From Xanthomonas cissicola (GTDB taxonomy: Bacteria; Pseudomonadota; Gammaproteobacteria; Xanthomonadales; Xanthomonadaceae): a stretch of DNA of 64,000 nucleotides. Location: assembly GCF_008801575.1 (NCBI RefSeq), contig NZ_VZPL01000011.1:39951-103950 (forward strand). Reading direction: 5' to 3'. The notes beneath the pieces are model-generated. The model was given only the letters and a program-made list of their open reading frames with translations. It was not told where the DNA came from and ran no database searches. Each line of letters starts with the position of its first letter. The stretch's first letter is position 1. Shown piece by piece: positions 18,622 to 29,560 of the stretch. The position numbers were made by a program, and so were the translations under genes.

Positions 18622-18999
18622 TCACCGCCTGCGCCGCGTCTTCCCTTCAGCCAGCAACAGATCCAGCAGGCCGGCGCGCTGGCGCGGCGTCAGGGTGTCG
18701 AAGCGCGTCAGCAGCACGCGTTGCTGGTCATCCAGGCGGCGGTACTGCGCCGGTTCTTCGGCGATGGCCGACACCGGCGGGCCGAACACGCGGTCGCCGC
18801 GGCCGGTGGCCAGGTATTCGAACGCCATCCCGCTGCGCTTGGCCAGGCCGATCAGGTTTTCCACCGACGGTGCGGTGCCTTCGGCCATCTCCCATTGCGC
18901 CACCGCGCTGCGGGTGACGCCCAGCTCGCCGGCAAGGGCTTCCTGGGTCAGCTTGGTGAGGCTGCGGGCTTCGCGTACTCGTTCGTACAGCTTGCTCAC
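18622..18999 (-). CDS. XRE-family helix-turn-helix regulator
   Basis: A 125-residue regulator. The N-terminal HTH_3 domain (residues about 5-60) shows TKLTQEALAGELGVTRSAVAQWE, the usual Cro/C1 fold signature. The C-terminal half is helical and ends in a basic tail (KTRRRR). It is transcribed away from the small membrane protein gene at 19149; the shared 149-base AT-richer region probably holds its operator. The regulated target is most simply that neighbour and itself. Confidence 0.85.
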   Translation of the reverse strand: MSKLYERVREARSLTKLTQEALAGELGVTRSAVAQWEMAEGTAPSVENLIGLAKRSGMAFEYLATGRGDRVFGPPVSAIAEEPAQYRRLDDQQRVLLTRFDTLTPRQRAGLLDLLLAEGKTRRRR

Positions 19000-19148
19000 A
19001 CGGCACCGTTGGAGGGCAGGCAGGGGCGGGAGATATAGCCCTAGCAGCGCCTCGAGATAGTTCGTATAACTTTCATATAGCCATATGTTTGCGATACTGT
19101 CGGCGAATCGGTGATGGTCACATCACAGCGAACTCAAGGAGGATGTTC
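19000..19148. promoter_or_regulatory. Divergent promoter region of the XRE regulator and 19149 gene
   Basis: This spacer contains an AT-rich block (about 19055-19100) with repeated TATA/CATAT steps, unlike the GC-rich surroundings. It probably carries back-to-back promoters and the regulator's operator. A clear AAGGAGG ribosome site at about 19137-19143 serves the ATG at 19149. Confidence 0.45.
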
Positions 19149-19652
19149 ATGGTCGAGCCTGCCGGCCGGAAACCCGACCCACAGCGGCGCACTCCGCACC
19201 CGTCCGCCGCGCCCGCAGATGCGCCGTGGCCTGCCCATTCGCCAGTGGACCCTGCGGTCAGACGGTTTCGTGGCGCGGCCCGGTATGCGATCTGGCGGCG
19301 TGGCGCCGAGTGGACTGCCGTGGCCGATGGTCCGCAGTGGTCAGCAGCGCTGGCACCGCGGATCTGGGCGCTACGTCAGCGGCAATGGCCGGTGCTGGCG
19401 GTGAGCGCGCCGATGCTTGTGGTTGCCGGCGCAGTGGCGCTTGCAGGTGTGCAGGGGTGGTCGCCCGTGGCCTGGACGGCGCTGCTGGTGGCTGAGGTGC
19501 TGCTGCGGGTCTGGGTGGCCCGGCAGGCCGGGCCGTGGCGCACGGCGGCGCTGCAACGCACCGGCTGGCAACTGGTGACCCGGTTGCGGGCGATCAGCGT
19601 GGCCGATGCAGTGACTACCGCGCAGATCCGCGCCGGCCGGCCACAGCGCTAG
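19149..19652 (+). CDS. Hypothetical membrane protein next to XRE regulator
   Basis: A 167-residue protein. It has a Pro/Arg-rich N-terminus, then two hydrophobic helices (around residues 78-98 and 103-123), then a basic C-terminal tail. No family recognised. The ATG at 19149 is preceded by a strong AAGGAGG at the right spacing; an upstream ATG at 19143 touches that site and is unlikely. It is divergent from the XRE regulator and convergent with prmA. Confidence 0.65.
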   Translation: MVEPAGRKPDPQRRTPHPSAAPADAPWPAHSPVDPAVRRFRGAARYAIWRRGAEWTAVADGPQWSAALAPRIWALRQRQWPVLAVSAPMLVVAGAVALAGVQGWSPVAWTALLVAEVLLRVWVARQAGPWRTAALQRTGWQLVTRLRAISVADAVTTAQIRAGRPQR

Positions 19653-19674
19653 CCGGCGTGGATGACGTGCTGGA

Positions 19675-20595
19675 TCAGCCGCGGCGCACGCCGTCGATCC
19701 GCATCCAGTCTTCGTCGCGTTCGCAGCGCAACTGTTCGAACCAGGGGGCGTAGCGTTTCAGCAAGTCGTCTTCCTGGCCGTGCAGGATGCCCGACAGCGC
19801 AATCCGTCCGCCCGGTGCCACGCGCGCGGCCAGGGTGTCGGCCAGGGCGTCCAGTGCCGAGGCCAGGATGTTGGCCACCACCACCTGGTAGGTCTGCACC
19901 GGTTCGTCCTGCGGCATGTAGACCGCCAGCTGGGCGTCCACGCCGTTGCGTTGCGCATTGTCGGCGGTCGCCAGCAGTGCCTGCGGGTCGTTGTCCACGC
20001 CGACCGCGTGGGTGGCGCCCAGCTTCAGCGCGGCGACTGCCAGGATGCCCGAGCCACATCCGAAATCGAGCACGCTGCGGCCCTGCAGCCCGCCGTTGCC
20101 CGCCAGGCTGTCCAGCCAGCGCAGGCACAGCGCGGTGGTTTGATGGGTGCCCGAGCCGAATGCCAGGCCCGGGTCCAGCCGCACCACGGCGGCTTCCGGG
20201 GTGTCCGCGGCTTCGGGCAGCGCGTGATTCCACGGCACGATAAAGGTGCGTTCGCCAAACTGCATCGGCTTGAACAGGTCCATCCAGGCACGTTCCCAGT
20301 CGCTGTCTTCGACCATACGAAACGCCACCTGGCTCCAGTCCAGGCCCGGATCGAAGGCTTCCAGCGCCGCCAGCACCACCAGCGCGTCGCTGTCGCCATC
20401 GAACAGCGCGGTCATCGTCAGTCGGTCCCACAGCGGCATCTCGCCCACACCGGGTTCGAGAATGGCGCGCTCGTTGCTGGTATCGGCATCGGCGTCGAGC
20501 ATGGTCACCGCCAGTGCGCCCACATCGTCCAGTGCATTCTGGAAACGGGGCAGGGTGACCTCGGAACAGGAAAGCGTCAGTTCAAGAAACGGCAT
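19675..20595 (-). CDS. prmA: Ribosomal protein L11 methyltransferase
   Basis: A 306-residue SAM-dependent enzyme that methylates ribosomal protein L11. It starts MPFLELTL, the family start, so the longer frame to 20622 is rejected. Motifs are [15 protein letters not shown] near residue 140, the SAM loop [12 protein letters not shown] near 170, and VVANILA near 235. The length matches the family. The gene lies in the acc-prmA-fis neighbourhood. Confidence 0.96.
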   Translation of the reverse strand: MPFLELTLSCSEVTLPRFQNALDDVGALAVTMLDADADTSNERAILEPGVGEMPLWDRLTMTALFDGDSDALVVLAALEAFDPGLDWSQVAFRMVEDSDWERAWMDLFKPMQFGERTFIVPWNHALPEAADTPEAAVVRLDPGLAFGSGTHQTTALCLRWLDSLAGNGGLQGRSVLDFGCGSGILAVAALKLGATHAVGVDNDPQALLATADNAQRNGVDAQLAVYMPQDEPVQTYQVVVANILASALDALADTLAARVAPGGRIALSGILHGQEDDLLKRYAPWFEQLRCERDEDWMRIDGVRRG

Positions 20596-21555
20596 CGGGG
20601 CGGTCGGGCAATTCGAAACCACGCATCCTAGACCATTCGTGCCGGCGTGCCTGCCGCTCTACAGGCGATTGCATTCGCAGGCGCCGTCGGCTCCGGCGGT
20701 ATGTCCTACTCATGCGTGAGGTGGAAAAACCCTGCTTCGCCGATCAGGATGCGTCCGCTGCCAGGCAGACGGCGTGCTGTCGGCGATTGGACGATGGCCC
20801 GGTGTGACGCTGTCTGGAAGCGCGTCTGCGGTGGATGTGTTGCCCTGCCCATGGCTGTGGCCGATGCCGCCACACGTGGGAGCGAACCGGTGATGCCGTT
20901 GAGTCATCGAACAAGGTCTTTGGGTGAGGGCCGAGGCGAGCAAGCAGGAAGAGGCGTTGCATCTTTGCGAGCAGGCGCAATCGCGCGCGTAGACGGCTGC
21001 ATATGTGCTGTCGTGCTGTCGTGCCCCGCGATGTGTGCGGTGCGTGGGTCCACTCACAACTCGACAGCGCTGCAACTGGGCAACGCAGCGTCGTCGAGGC
21101 GATAGCGCAACGCCAGACTCGGGCCAAGCAGGAGCTTTCGACATGCGCTGCTGTCGGATGCTCAACCCGCGAAAATCGATGCCGCATCCGGCATCCGCAA
21201 CCGATCAACTCAACAGCAAGCCGGCAAGCAGCTGAGCAACATCAACATCGACACCAACACCAACACCAACACCAACACCAACACCAACACCAACACCAAC
21301 ACCAACACCAACACCAACACCAACACCAACACGCAGCACAGCACAGCACAGCAAAAGCAAACATCCCACAGCACTGCGCAACCGAACGCCTGCAGCGCGC
21401 TACTCACCTGCAGCCCGCGCAGGCCGTTACCGCATGTCGCCCCTTTCTCGCCACTTCCACTGGCAGCGTCTGCTTGGCGGCAGCTGTGCGCGTGGGTGGG
21501 TGCTAGACTCCGCGCCGTCGCTGCGGGTGGTTCCGCAGCAGGGTCGCCGCCATCC
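20596..21555. other. 960-bp non-coding region with simple repeats
   Basis: No frame here shows protein-like composition, a ribosome site or a known motif. The main structure is the ACCAAC tract at 21251-21332, followed by a short AGCAC pentamer run to about 21353. Frames through the tract give His-Gln or Val-Leu dipeptide runs and look like artefacts. Confidence 0.6.
21251..21332. repeat. Hexanucleotide tandem repeat (ACCAAC)n, about 13 copies
   Basis: Perfect head-to-tail ACCAAC units cover about 80 bases, followed directly by several AGCAC pentamers. The tract lies between prmA and the exported protein at 21556. It is the kind of repeat that changes copy number between strains. Confidence 0.95.
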
Positions 21556-22485
21556 ATGCCGCTTGCTCGTGCCCGCCATCTCTGGCTGCTGCTCGCTCCC
21601 GCTGCGCTTGCGGCGGCCGCGTGGTGGCATGTGCGCGCGCAACCGGCCGGGCGTGATGCCGACCGCGCAGTGCCGGTTGCTGCACAGGTGATCCCGGTCA
21701 GCGCCGCCCCACCGCAGCCGCACACGGCGACCGAGCACGGTGCCGCGTTGCAGCTGCCCCATCGCGATGCAGTGGACGCGCAACCGGATCTGTATCGCTA
21801 CGCGCAGCAATTGCAGCAGCAGGTGCGTGCCGGCGATGCACAGGCCGGGTGGCGGTTGAGCCGTGTCTACGATTACTGCGCGCCCTATGCGGCCAGTCCG
21901 TCCGGCTATGCCGCCGACAGCGCATGGATCGCCGCGCAACACACGCCGGGAGTGGCAGCGATGCATGCCGCACGCGCGCGCCTGGCGCAGCGCTGCGCCG
22001 GTTTCGCCCCCACCGACGGGCTGAGTCCGCGCATGGTTGCCCAGCAACGCCTGGTCGCGGCGCGCGCCGGCAGCCTGGCCGCCGAGGCCGCCATGCTGGC
22101 GTTGGGCGAACCGTTGCACGCATCGCCCGGCTACAAGCGCGCGCTGGTGCAACGCGTGCTGGCCTCGCGCGATCCCGAGGCCTATCTGGCCCTGGCCCCG
22201 GCGATGGGCGCGCGGGCCAGCGGCGATGACAGTCTCCAAGGCTATGTGGCCGGCGATCAGTTCGCCGAGCTGGCCTGGCAGGTGGCTGCATGCCGGCTGG
22301 GGCTCGATTGCAGCGCCGGCAGCACCTTGGTCACCAGTTATTGCGCCAACGCGGGCATCTGCTCGCGCGACAGCGCACAGGATTTCGTGTCGTTCGTATT
22401 CGATGCCGCGGTGCCGCGGCAGGGAGCAGACAGGGTGGATGAGATGGTCGATACATTGGTCTCCGATCCGGGAGCGCAGTCATGA
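21556..22485 (+). CDS. Hypothetical exported protein
   Basis: A 309-residue protein with a hydrophobic signal segment (about residues 8-25, LWLLLAPAALAAAAWW). The mature part is Ala-rich and helical, with several Cys residues (YDYCAPYAA; RLGLDCSAG; NAGICSRD) that could form disulfides in the periplasm. No family recognised. It overlaps the next gene by four bases (ATGA), so the two are an operon and probably act together. Confidence 0.7.
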   Translation: MPLARARHLWLLLAPAALAAAAWWHVRAQPAGRDADRAVPVAAQVIPVSAAPPQPHTATEHGAALQLPHRDAVDAQPDLYRYAQQLQQQVRAGDAQAGWRLSRVYDYCAPYAASPSGYAADSAWIAAQHTPGVAAMHAARARLAQRCAGFAPTDGLSPRMVAQQRLVAARAGSLAAEAAMLALGEPLHASPGYKRALVQRVLASRDPEAYLALAPAMGARASGDDSLQGYVAGDQFAELAWQVAACRLGLDCSAGSTLVTSYCANAGICSRDSAQDFVSFVFDAAVPRQGADRVDEMVDTLVSDPGAQS

Positions 22486-22847
22486 ATTACCGTCGGTTGG
22501 CGCACGGCGCCAAGTTCTGGTTATGGGTGGCGTTGTTCGTGGCGTATTCGGCGGCGGCAGTGAGCATCGTGATGATCGACACCGCCGATCACCGGTACCA
22601 GCCGCTGTCGGTCAAGTCCACCAGCGTCACCGCCGACGAACAGCAGCGACGGCATGGCGCAAGCCAGGTCGCTGCGGTCTACCGCGCCAGCAGTGCCATG
22701 CCGTTTTCCACCTTGCCGGCTGGCTCCACTTTCCAGGTGGTGTGGCCGGACGGCTCCACCGAAACCATGACCGTGGTCGACCCATCATCGGCCAGCGGCA
22801 TCGTGCCGGTGCCGGGCAGCCAGCAGGCGCCTGCGCCGCGGCGGTGA
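22482..22847 (+). CDS. Hypothetical membrane-anchored protein
   Basis: A 121-residue protein with one N-terminal helix (about 12-33, LWVALFVAYSAAAVSIVMI) and a small polar domain containing FQVVWPDGSTETMTVVDPSS, which looks like a beta-rich fold. No family recognised. It is translationally coupled to the preceding exported protein. Confidence 0.65.
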   Translation: MNYRRLAHGAKFWLWVALFVAYSAAAVSIVMIDTADHRYQPLSVKSTSVTADEQQRRHGASQVAAVYRASSAMPFSTLPAGSTFQVVWPDGSTETMTVVDPSSASGIVPVPGSQQAPAPRR

Positions 22848-22934
22848 GTGGCGCAGCAGGTCCCGCGCCGACACGACTGTCGGCGTGGCATCTGGGGCCT
22901 TGCTAGCCACCGCGGCGCAGTACCGCAACACAAC

Positions 22935-22962
22935 GAAAAAGCCCGGTTTCCCGGGCCTTTTC
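22935..22962 (-). terminator. Rho-independent terminator after accC
   Basis: A GCCCGG stem pairs with CCGGGC around TTT and is flanked by A-run and T-run on opposite sides, so it can work in both directions. It lies 30 bases past the accC stop and 90 bases past the plus-strand gene. Confidence 0.85.
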
Positions 22963-22990
22963 TGCTTCATCGATGCAAGGGCAGGCGCGA

Positions 22991-24358
<1,368 letters not shown>

Positions 24359-24809
24359 GGGATTGGGGATTCGGGATTGGGGATTGGGGATTCGTACAAG
24401 GCGCTGGGTTCGCGGAGATGTCGCGACTGCTCCAACGTGCGGATCAATGCGTTGAGCTTGGCAAACGTGCGGTTCAGTAGGTCGGCTATTGCCACATCGG
24501 ACGAGGTGAACTGCAGCCGTGTGGCGATCTGCAACTGCGTGTCCAACTCTGCCAGCGAGCCGCGCGCGATCGACAGATAGCGCAAGTACTCGGCCGTAGA
24601 GCGACGTGCGGCCCCTTCCGCGATGTTCGACGGAATGCTGATCGCGGCGCGGCGCATCTGTGCCGTCAGCCCAAAACGTTCGGAATCAGGAAAGTCGTGG
24701 CTCAGGCGGTAGATCGCTTCGACAAGCGACATCGCATCGCGCCACACCGTCAGGCGCTCGTGCGGTCGCTCTTGCGAATCCCGAGTCACGATTCCCTAAT
24801 CCCGGCGCT

Positions 24810-25301
24810 TCAGCCAATCACAAACAGCGGCTGATCGAATTCCACCGGCTGGCCGGTTTCGCCGAGGATGGCGACGATGGTGCCGGAGGCGTCGGCTTCG
24901 ATGGGGTTGAACATCTTCATTGCCTCGATGATCGCCAAGGTATCGCCGACCTTGACCTGCTGGCCGACGGTGACGAACGCCGGCTTGTCCGGGGAGGGCG
25001 AGGTGTAGAACGTGCCGACCATCGGGGCGCGCAGCACGTGGCCTTCCGGCAGTGCGGCGGCCTGCTTGGCGCCGCCGGTGGAGGCTTCGGTGGGCGACTG
25101 CATCGGCATGGTGGCCGCGGCGGCCGGCGCCTGGGCGGCGGGGGCTGGCGCGTACTGCTGCTGCACCGGCGCGCTCAGCATGGCCGCGCCCTTGGGCACG
25201 CGCGCCAGGCGCACGCTTTCTTCGCCTTCCTTGATCTCGATTTCGGCGAGATTGGATTCTTCGAGCAGGTCGATCAGTTTCTTGATTTTGCGGAGATCCA
25301 T
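24810..25301 (-). CDS. accB: Biotin carboxyl carrier protein of acetyl-CoA carboxylase
   Basis: A 163-residue carrier. It has an N-terminal helical segment ([20 protein letters not shown]), an Ala/Pro-rich linker (about 45-85) and a C-terminal biotinyl domain with EAMKM, whose Lys is residue 129, close to the C-terminus as expected. It passes carboxybiotin from AccC to the carboxyltransferase. It lies between aroQ and the four-helix-bundle gene on the same strand. Confidence 0.97.
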   Translation of the reverse strand: MDLRKIKKLIDLLEESNLAEIEIKEGEESVRLARVPKGAAMLSAPVQQQYAPAPAAQAPAAAATMPMQSPTEASTGGAKQAAALPEGHVLRAPMVGTFYTSPSPDKPAFVTVGQQVKVGDTLAIIEAMKMFNPIEADASGTIVAILGETGQPVEFDQPLFVIG

Positions 25302-25388
25302 AAGGGCCTCTGGAAGTGAAACGGTGGGGAGTGCCGGCGGAATGGGATCAGGACGCCGGCGCGCTGGCCGAGGTCGATGCGGCAGGGG

Positions 25389-25835
25389 TCATGCGTCGCG
25401 CTCCAGGCGCGCGATCACCGCTTCCAGGGCCAGCCGGTAGCTGTCTGCGCCAAAGCCGCAGATGACCCCGTCGGCCTTGTCGCTGAGATAGCTGTGGTGC
25501 CGGAACGGCTCGCGCGCGTGCGGGTTGGACAGATGAATTTCCACGAACGGCAGCCCCACGCCCAGCAGCGCATCGCGCAGCGCCACCGAGGTATGGGTGA
25601 AGGCAGCCGGGTTGATCAGGATGTAGGCGGTGCCGTCCTCGCGCGCGGCGTGGATGCGCTCCACCAGCACGTGCTCGGCATTGGACTGCAGGCAGTGCAG
25701 CACGTGCCCGGCCGCTTGCGCGCGGTCCACCAGGGCCGCATCGATCTGCGCCAGCGTGGTACGCCCGTAAACCTCCGGCTCGCGGGTGCCGAGCAGGTTG
25801 AGGTTGGGGCCATGCAACAGCAGCAGATGGGCCAT
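25389..25835 (-). CDS. aroQ: Type II 3-dehydroquinate dehydratase
   Basis: Third step of the shikimate pathway. The 148-residue length is standard. Motifs are [16 protein letters not shown] at the N-terminus with the catalytic Tyr in [22 protein letters not shown] mid-protein, and [21 protein letters not shown]. The start is the ATG at 25835, just before this conserved block; the frame is open to 25988 but that extension is unlikely. It is usually paired with accB and accC, as here. Confidence 0.96.
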   Translation of the reverse strand: MAHLLLLHGPNLNLLGTREPEVYGRTTLAQIDAALVDRAQAAGHVLHCLQSNAEHVLVERIHAAREDGTAYILINPAAFTHTSVALRDALLGVGLPFVEIHLSNPHAREPFRHHSYLSDKADGVICGFGADSYRLALEAVIARLERDA

Positions 25836-26667
25836 GGGATCGGCAAGAGCGGAAAGGCCGGAAGTCTGCGCGATGTCGTCGATGCTGTCCAGTTCGACGA
25901 ACTTAGGTCTGTTTAAAACGATTGTTTTAAATTTCGAGTGGTTTGGGCGGTGGCTAATGGTGGCAGGCATCAGTGCGCCAAAGGTCATAGTGCCGGCTCT
26001 GAATAGCCCCAGCCCGATGCGAGCCGAACCGGTAGCCGGCCGTGCGCACCCGTCGCGCAGCGTTTGCGCTCTGGCGCGCTGGAGGCGCCGTCCCGGCCGG
26101 TCGCGCTGTCGGCATCCTCTCCTGCCGGGCGTCAGAATGTTGTGCCGGCGGCAGCAATTCGGTGGGTGTCCGGCCTGTTTGTGGCAAGGGCGCAGGAGGT
26201 GATGCTGCGGCAGGGCCGCGATCTACGTTTTGCGCGCAGATCCAGGCGCCAACAACGAGGCGCCGGGCCTGACAGGGCCGACGTGTCAGATGAAGGGCGA
26301 TCGGCGCGATCGATCCCGTCTGCTGCCTCGCTTCGTGCAGCTGCCCGTCATGCCGGCCGCGGCCACTGTCGCCTGCTGCACATCGCATGCATCAAGGCGG
26401 CGCAGGTGTCGGAGGCACTGAACAGGCGACACCGCGCGCAGCCTGACGCCGCGCCTGCCCATGCCGGCACCGGCCAGTCCGGTCTGCAGGACGCCAGCAG
26501 AGCGCGGGGCACGCAGACTGACGGCCAAGAGGGGCAGCGAACCCGCGCTTGGACGTGCCGCAACGCGCCTTGTGGCGCGGGTGCCGGTCTACATGATTCG
26601 CAACATCTTCGACCTAGCCCGCCAACAGACGGCCGCCGAGGTCACCAGCTGCAGCGAAGGCGCTGCC
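25836..26667. other. 832-bp gap with an AT-rich palindrome
   Basis: No credible gene. At 25912-25931 there is a perfect inverted repeat with arms TTTAAAAC and GTTTTAAA around GATT, 77 bases upstream of the aroQ start and unusually AT-rich for this genome. It may be a promoter element or operator for the aroQ-accB-accC transcript. The rest is GC-rich with no recognisable motif. Confidence 0.5.
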
Positions 26668-28950
26668 TCACCGCGCTGCGCGCAGCAAGGCATCTTCGGT
26701 AATGGCGCCGGTCAGCACGGTCGGCAGGATCGCCGGTGGGGCGCCGGGGCCGTAGACCACGTACAGCGGCACGCCGACGGCCTGGTGCTGGTCGAGGAAG
26801 GTGCTGATGGCGGGGTCGACATTGGTCCAGTCGCCCTTCATGTAGACCGCATCGACGCGGCGCAACGCGTCGCGGAATTCGGCGCTGCTCAGTACGTTCT
26901 TTTCGTTGGCCTTGCATGTCACGCACCAATCGGCGGTCATGTTGACGAAGACCACGCGGTTGTCGGCGCGCAGGCGGTCCAGCAACTGCGGGGAGAACGT
27001 CACCACGCCCTCGGTCGCGGTGGCCGCCGGCAGGCTCAGGCGCGTGACCGCGACCACCGGCACCAGCGCCAGCACCAGCATCGCCGTGGCCAGGCCCATG
27101 CCCAGGCGGTGGCTCTTCCAGCGGCTGCGCTCGAAGCACCACAGGCCCAAGGCCAGCAGGGTGGCGCCCACCAGCATCAAGGCCAGCGCATCCACGCCGC
27201 GTTGCTTGCCCAATACCCACAGCAGCCAGATCGCGGTGAGATACATCGGGAACGCCAGCACCTGCTTGAGCGTTTCCATCCACGCCCCGGGGGTGGGCAG
27301 GCGCCGCGCCAGCGAAGGCACGAAGCCGATCAGCAGGAACGGCAACGCCAGGCCCAGGCCCAGCGCCAGGAATACCAGCATCGCCAGCAACGCCGGCGCG
27401 GTGAAGGCGTAGGCCAGTGCCGTGCCCATGAACGGCGCGATACAGGGGCTGGCGACCACGCAGGCCAGCACGCCGGTGAAGAAGTCGCCCAGCGGTCCGT
27501 TGCGGGCGGCCAGCGACTGCCCGATGCCGCCCAGGTTGGTACCCAAGGTGAACACGCCCGACAGGCTCAGCCCCACCGCGAACATCAGATAGGCCAGCGC
27601 GGCGACGAACCACGGCTGCTGCAACTGGAAGCCCCAGCCGGCGGCCTGCCCGGCGGCGCGCAAGCCGATCACCAGCCCGCCAATGGCGGCGAAGGACACC
27701 AGCACGCCCAGCGAGTACCAGATCGCATGGCTACGTGCGTGGCCGCGGCTCTCGCCGCTGTGCGCCAGGCCCAGCACCTTCAGCGACAGGATCGGCAGCA
27801 CGCAGGGCATCAGGTTCAGCACCAACCCGCCAAGCAGCGCCAGTACCAGCATGCCCAGCAGGCCCTTGTCGGTATGCGGCGGCGGCGTGCGCTCCGGATT
27901 GCCGGCCGAGGCATCGGCGACCGGACTGGCAGTGCTGGCGGCAGGCGCGGGCTCGACCGGTGCCTGACCGGCAGCCAGCGGCGAAATCATCAACGGCGCA
28001 GCCTGGGCCTGGTTCTGCGGCGACACGATTCCGGCCGGCACATCGAGGGCAACGCGGCGGGTCATCGGCGGATAGCAGATACCGTCGGTCTGGCAGCCCT
28101 GGAAGGTGGCCACCAGGGTCACGTGGGCCGGATCAGGGTGGTCGCGCAGCAGCGGCAAGGTCACTTCGGCCCGGTCGAAATACACCACCACATCGCCGAA
28201 GTGCTCGTCGCGGTGGGCCTTGCCTTGCGGCCAGCGCGGCAGCCCGGTGCGCACGCCGCTGGCGCCTTCCAGTGCCAGCGAGGTGCGGTCGCGGTAGATG
28301 TAGTAGCCCGGCGCCGGGGTGAAGCGCAGCAGCAGGCTGTTGCCGTCGCCGACGATGGCTTCGAAGTTGAAGGCCTGCTCGGCCGGCAGCGGCAACGCAT
28401 CCACGCCGGCGGTCTGGCCGGGGGCGCCGAACAGGCGCGGGCCGGCGGCGCTGCGTGGCACCAGCGCGCCCAGATTTTCGCGTGGCGCAGCAGTGGCCTG
28501 CGCCACGCTGGCATCGGCCGCGGGCAGGTCGACGCGGATTTCGCGCCGCTGCGGCGGATAGCACACGCCGGCATCGGCGCAGCCCTGGTACTGCACCTGC
28601 AGGACGGCGGTCTGCACCGCTGGGTCGGCCTTGCCGGCCAGGGTGGCCTGCAGTTGCTTGCGGTAGGTCTGCACCTGGCCGAAGAACTCGTCGTGCTTGC
28701 TCTCGCCCTCCGGCAGCGCCAGTTCGCCTGCGGCAAACCCCTTTCCGGCCTTGACGCTGATGCGGTGGCGATACAGGTAGTAGCCCGGTGCGATCTTCCA
28801 GTTCAGCGCGATGCGGTCGCGGCTGTCGGCGGTGGCGCTCAGCGCGAAGGCCTGGTCCACTGGCAGCAGATCCTTTTCGCTGATCGCCAGGGCGGGGAAA
28901 GCGGCCAGGGCCAGCAGGCACAGGGCGGCGATACGGTGCAGCACGGTCAT
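26668..28950 (-). CDS. dsbD: Protein-disulfide reductase DsbD with two N-terminal domains
   Basis: Moves electrons from cytoplasmic thioredoxin across the inner membrane to periplasmic partners. After a signal peptide there are two DsbD-alpha-like domains, each with a matching cysteine pair: YQGCADAGVCYPP near residue 110 and FQGCQTDGICYPP near 285. The membrane core follows with LNLMPCVLPILSLK and VASPCIAPF, then a thioredoxin-like domain with WCVTCK. About 760 residues is longer than E. coli DsbD (565) because of the extra N-terminal domain. The start ATG (28950) is four bases after the cutA stop. Confidence 0.93.
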   Translation of the reverse strand: MTVLHRIAALCLLALAAFPALAISEKDLLPVDQAFALSATADSRDRIALNWKIAPGYYLYRHRISVKAGKGFAAGELALPEGESKHDEFFGQVQTYRKQLQATLAGKADPAVQTAVLQVQYQGCADAGVCYPPQRREIRVDLPAADASVAQATAAPRENLGALVPRSAAGPRLFGAPGQTAGVDALPLPAEQAFNFEAIVGDGNSLLLRFTPAPGYYIYRDRTSLALEGASGVRTGLPRWPQGKAHRDEHFGDVVVYFDRAEVTLPLLRDHPDPAHVTLVATFQGCQTDGICYPPMTRRVALDVPAGIVSPQNQAQAAPLMISPLAAGQAPVEPAPAASTASPVADASAGNPERTPPPHTDKGLLGMLVLALLGGLVLNLMPCVLPILSLKVLGLAHSGESRGHARSHAIWYSLGVLVSFAAIGGLVIGLRAAGQAAGWGFQLQQPWFVAALAYLMFAVGLSLSGVFTLGTNLGGIGQSLAARNGPLGDFFTGVLACVVASPCIAPFMGTALAYAFTAPALLAMLVFLALGLGLALPFLLIGFVPSLARRLPTPGAWMETLKQVLAFPMYLTAIWLLWVLGKQRGVDALALMLVGATLLALGLWCFERSRWKSHRLGMGLATAMLVLALVPVVAVTRLSLPAATATEGVVTFSPQLLDRLRADNRVVFVNMTADWCVTCKANEKNVLSSAEFRDALRRVDAVYMKGDWTNVDPAISTFLDQHQAVGVPLYVVYGPGAPPAILPTVLTGAITEDALLRAAR

Positions 28951-28954
28951 CGGC

Positions 28955-29290
28955 TTACGGTTCCTCACGGGTTTCGGCGTACACCCACTGCAGGTAGGCA
29001 GGCAAGCCGCCGGCGACCTCGAGCTCGATCAGTTCGGGGACGTCGAAGGGGTGCAGCTCGCACAGCCGCTGTTGCAACGCGGGGATGCGGTCGGCGGCGG
29101 TCTTGATCAGCAGCAGCACTTCCTCGGCCTGTTCCACCACGTCCTGCCAGCGATACGTAGCATGCACGCCGGGCAGGCGGCTCACGCACGCGGCCAGGCG
29201 CTCTTCGACCAGGACCTGGGCGATCCGCGCGGCGCTAGCCGGATCGGGGCAGGTACTGAACAGCAGGCGGAGGGGTGGGAGCGAAGACAT
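28955..29290 (-). CDS. cutA: Divalent-cation tolerance protein CutA
   Basis: A 111-residue protein with family features: LLFSTCPDPASAARIAQVLVEERLAACV near the N-terminus, TYRWQDVVEQAEEVLLLIKT mid-protein and a LHPFDVPEL motif. CutA forms trimers and is linked to copper tolerance, though its direct role is unclear. It is followed by dsbD after four bases, a common pairing. The start at 29290 begins MSSLPPLRLLFST. Confidence 0.93.
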   Translation of the reverse strand: MSSLPPLRLLFSTCPDPASAARIAQVLVEERLAACVSRLPGVHATYRWQDVVEQAEEVLLLIKTAADRIPALQQRLCELHPFDVPELIELEVAGGLPAYLQWVYAETREEP

Positions 29291-29560
29291 GCGACCGACA
29301 GTATAGGGACGCCGGCAGGGCTTTGCCGGGCCTGGTTCGGACGTAGGTCCGGGGCCGCGGGGACTTGGTTGCAGGCCCATGCGACGACCGGGCAGGGTGC
29401 AGGCGCGGACACACTCCAACTGGTGCGGTTGGCAATCCTAGCCCCTGGCACGCATTGCAATCACTTTGGCGTGTATTGCATGTCCCGCGCTTCGGTTCGG
29501 CGCTACGCTAGTTCCGTCCTCGTCCCAGCCTGGTCACCATCGACCCCCGGTCGCTTTCGC

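Noticed and set aside
20647..21105. A 152-codon plus-strand frame after prmA.
   Set aside because: No motif, mixed Arg/Cys composition and no ribosome site.
21003..21506. Frame with His-Gln repeats through the ACCAAC tract.
   Set aside because: The residues come from the simple repeat; no ribosome site and no conserved ends.
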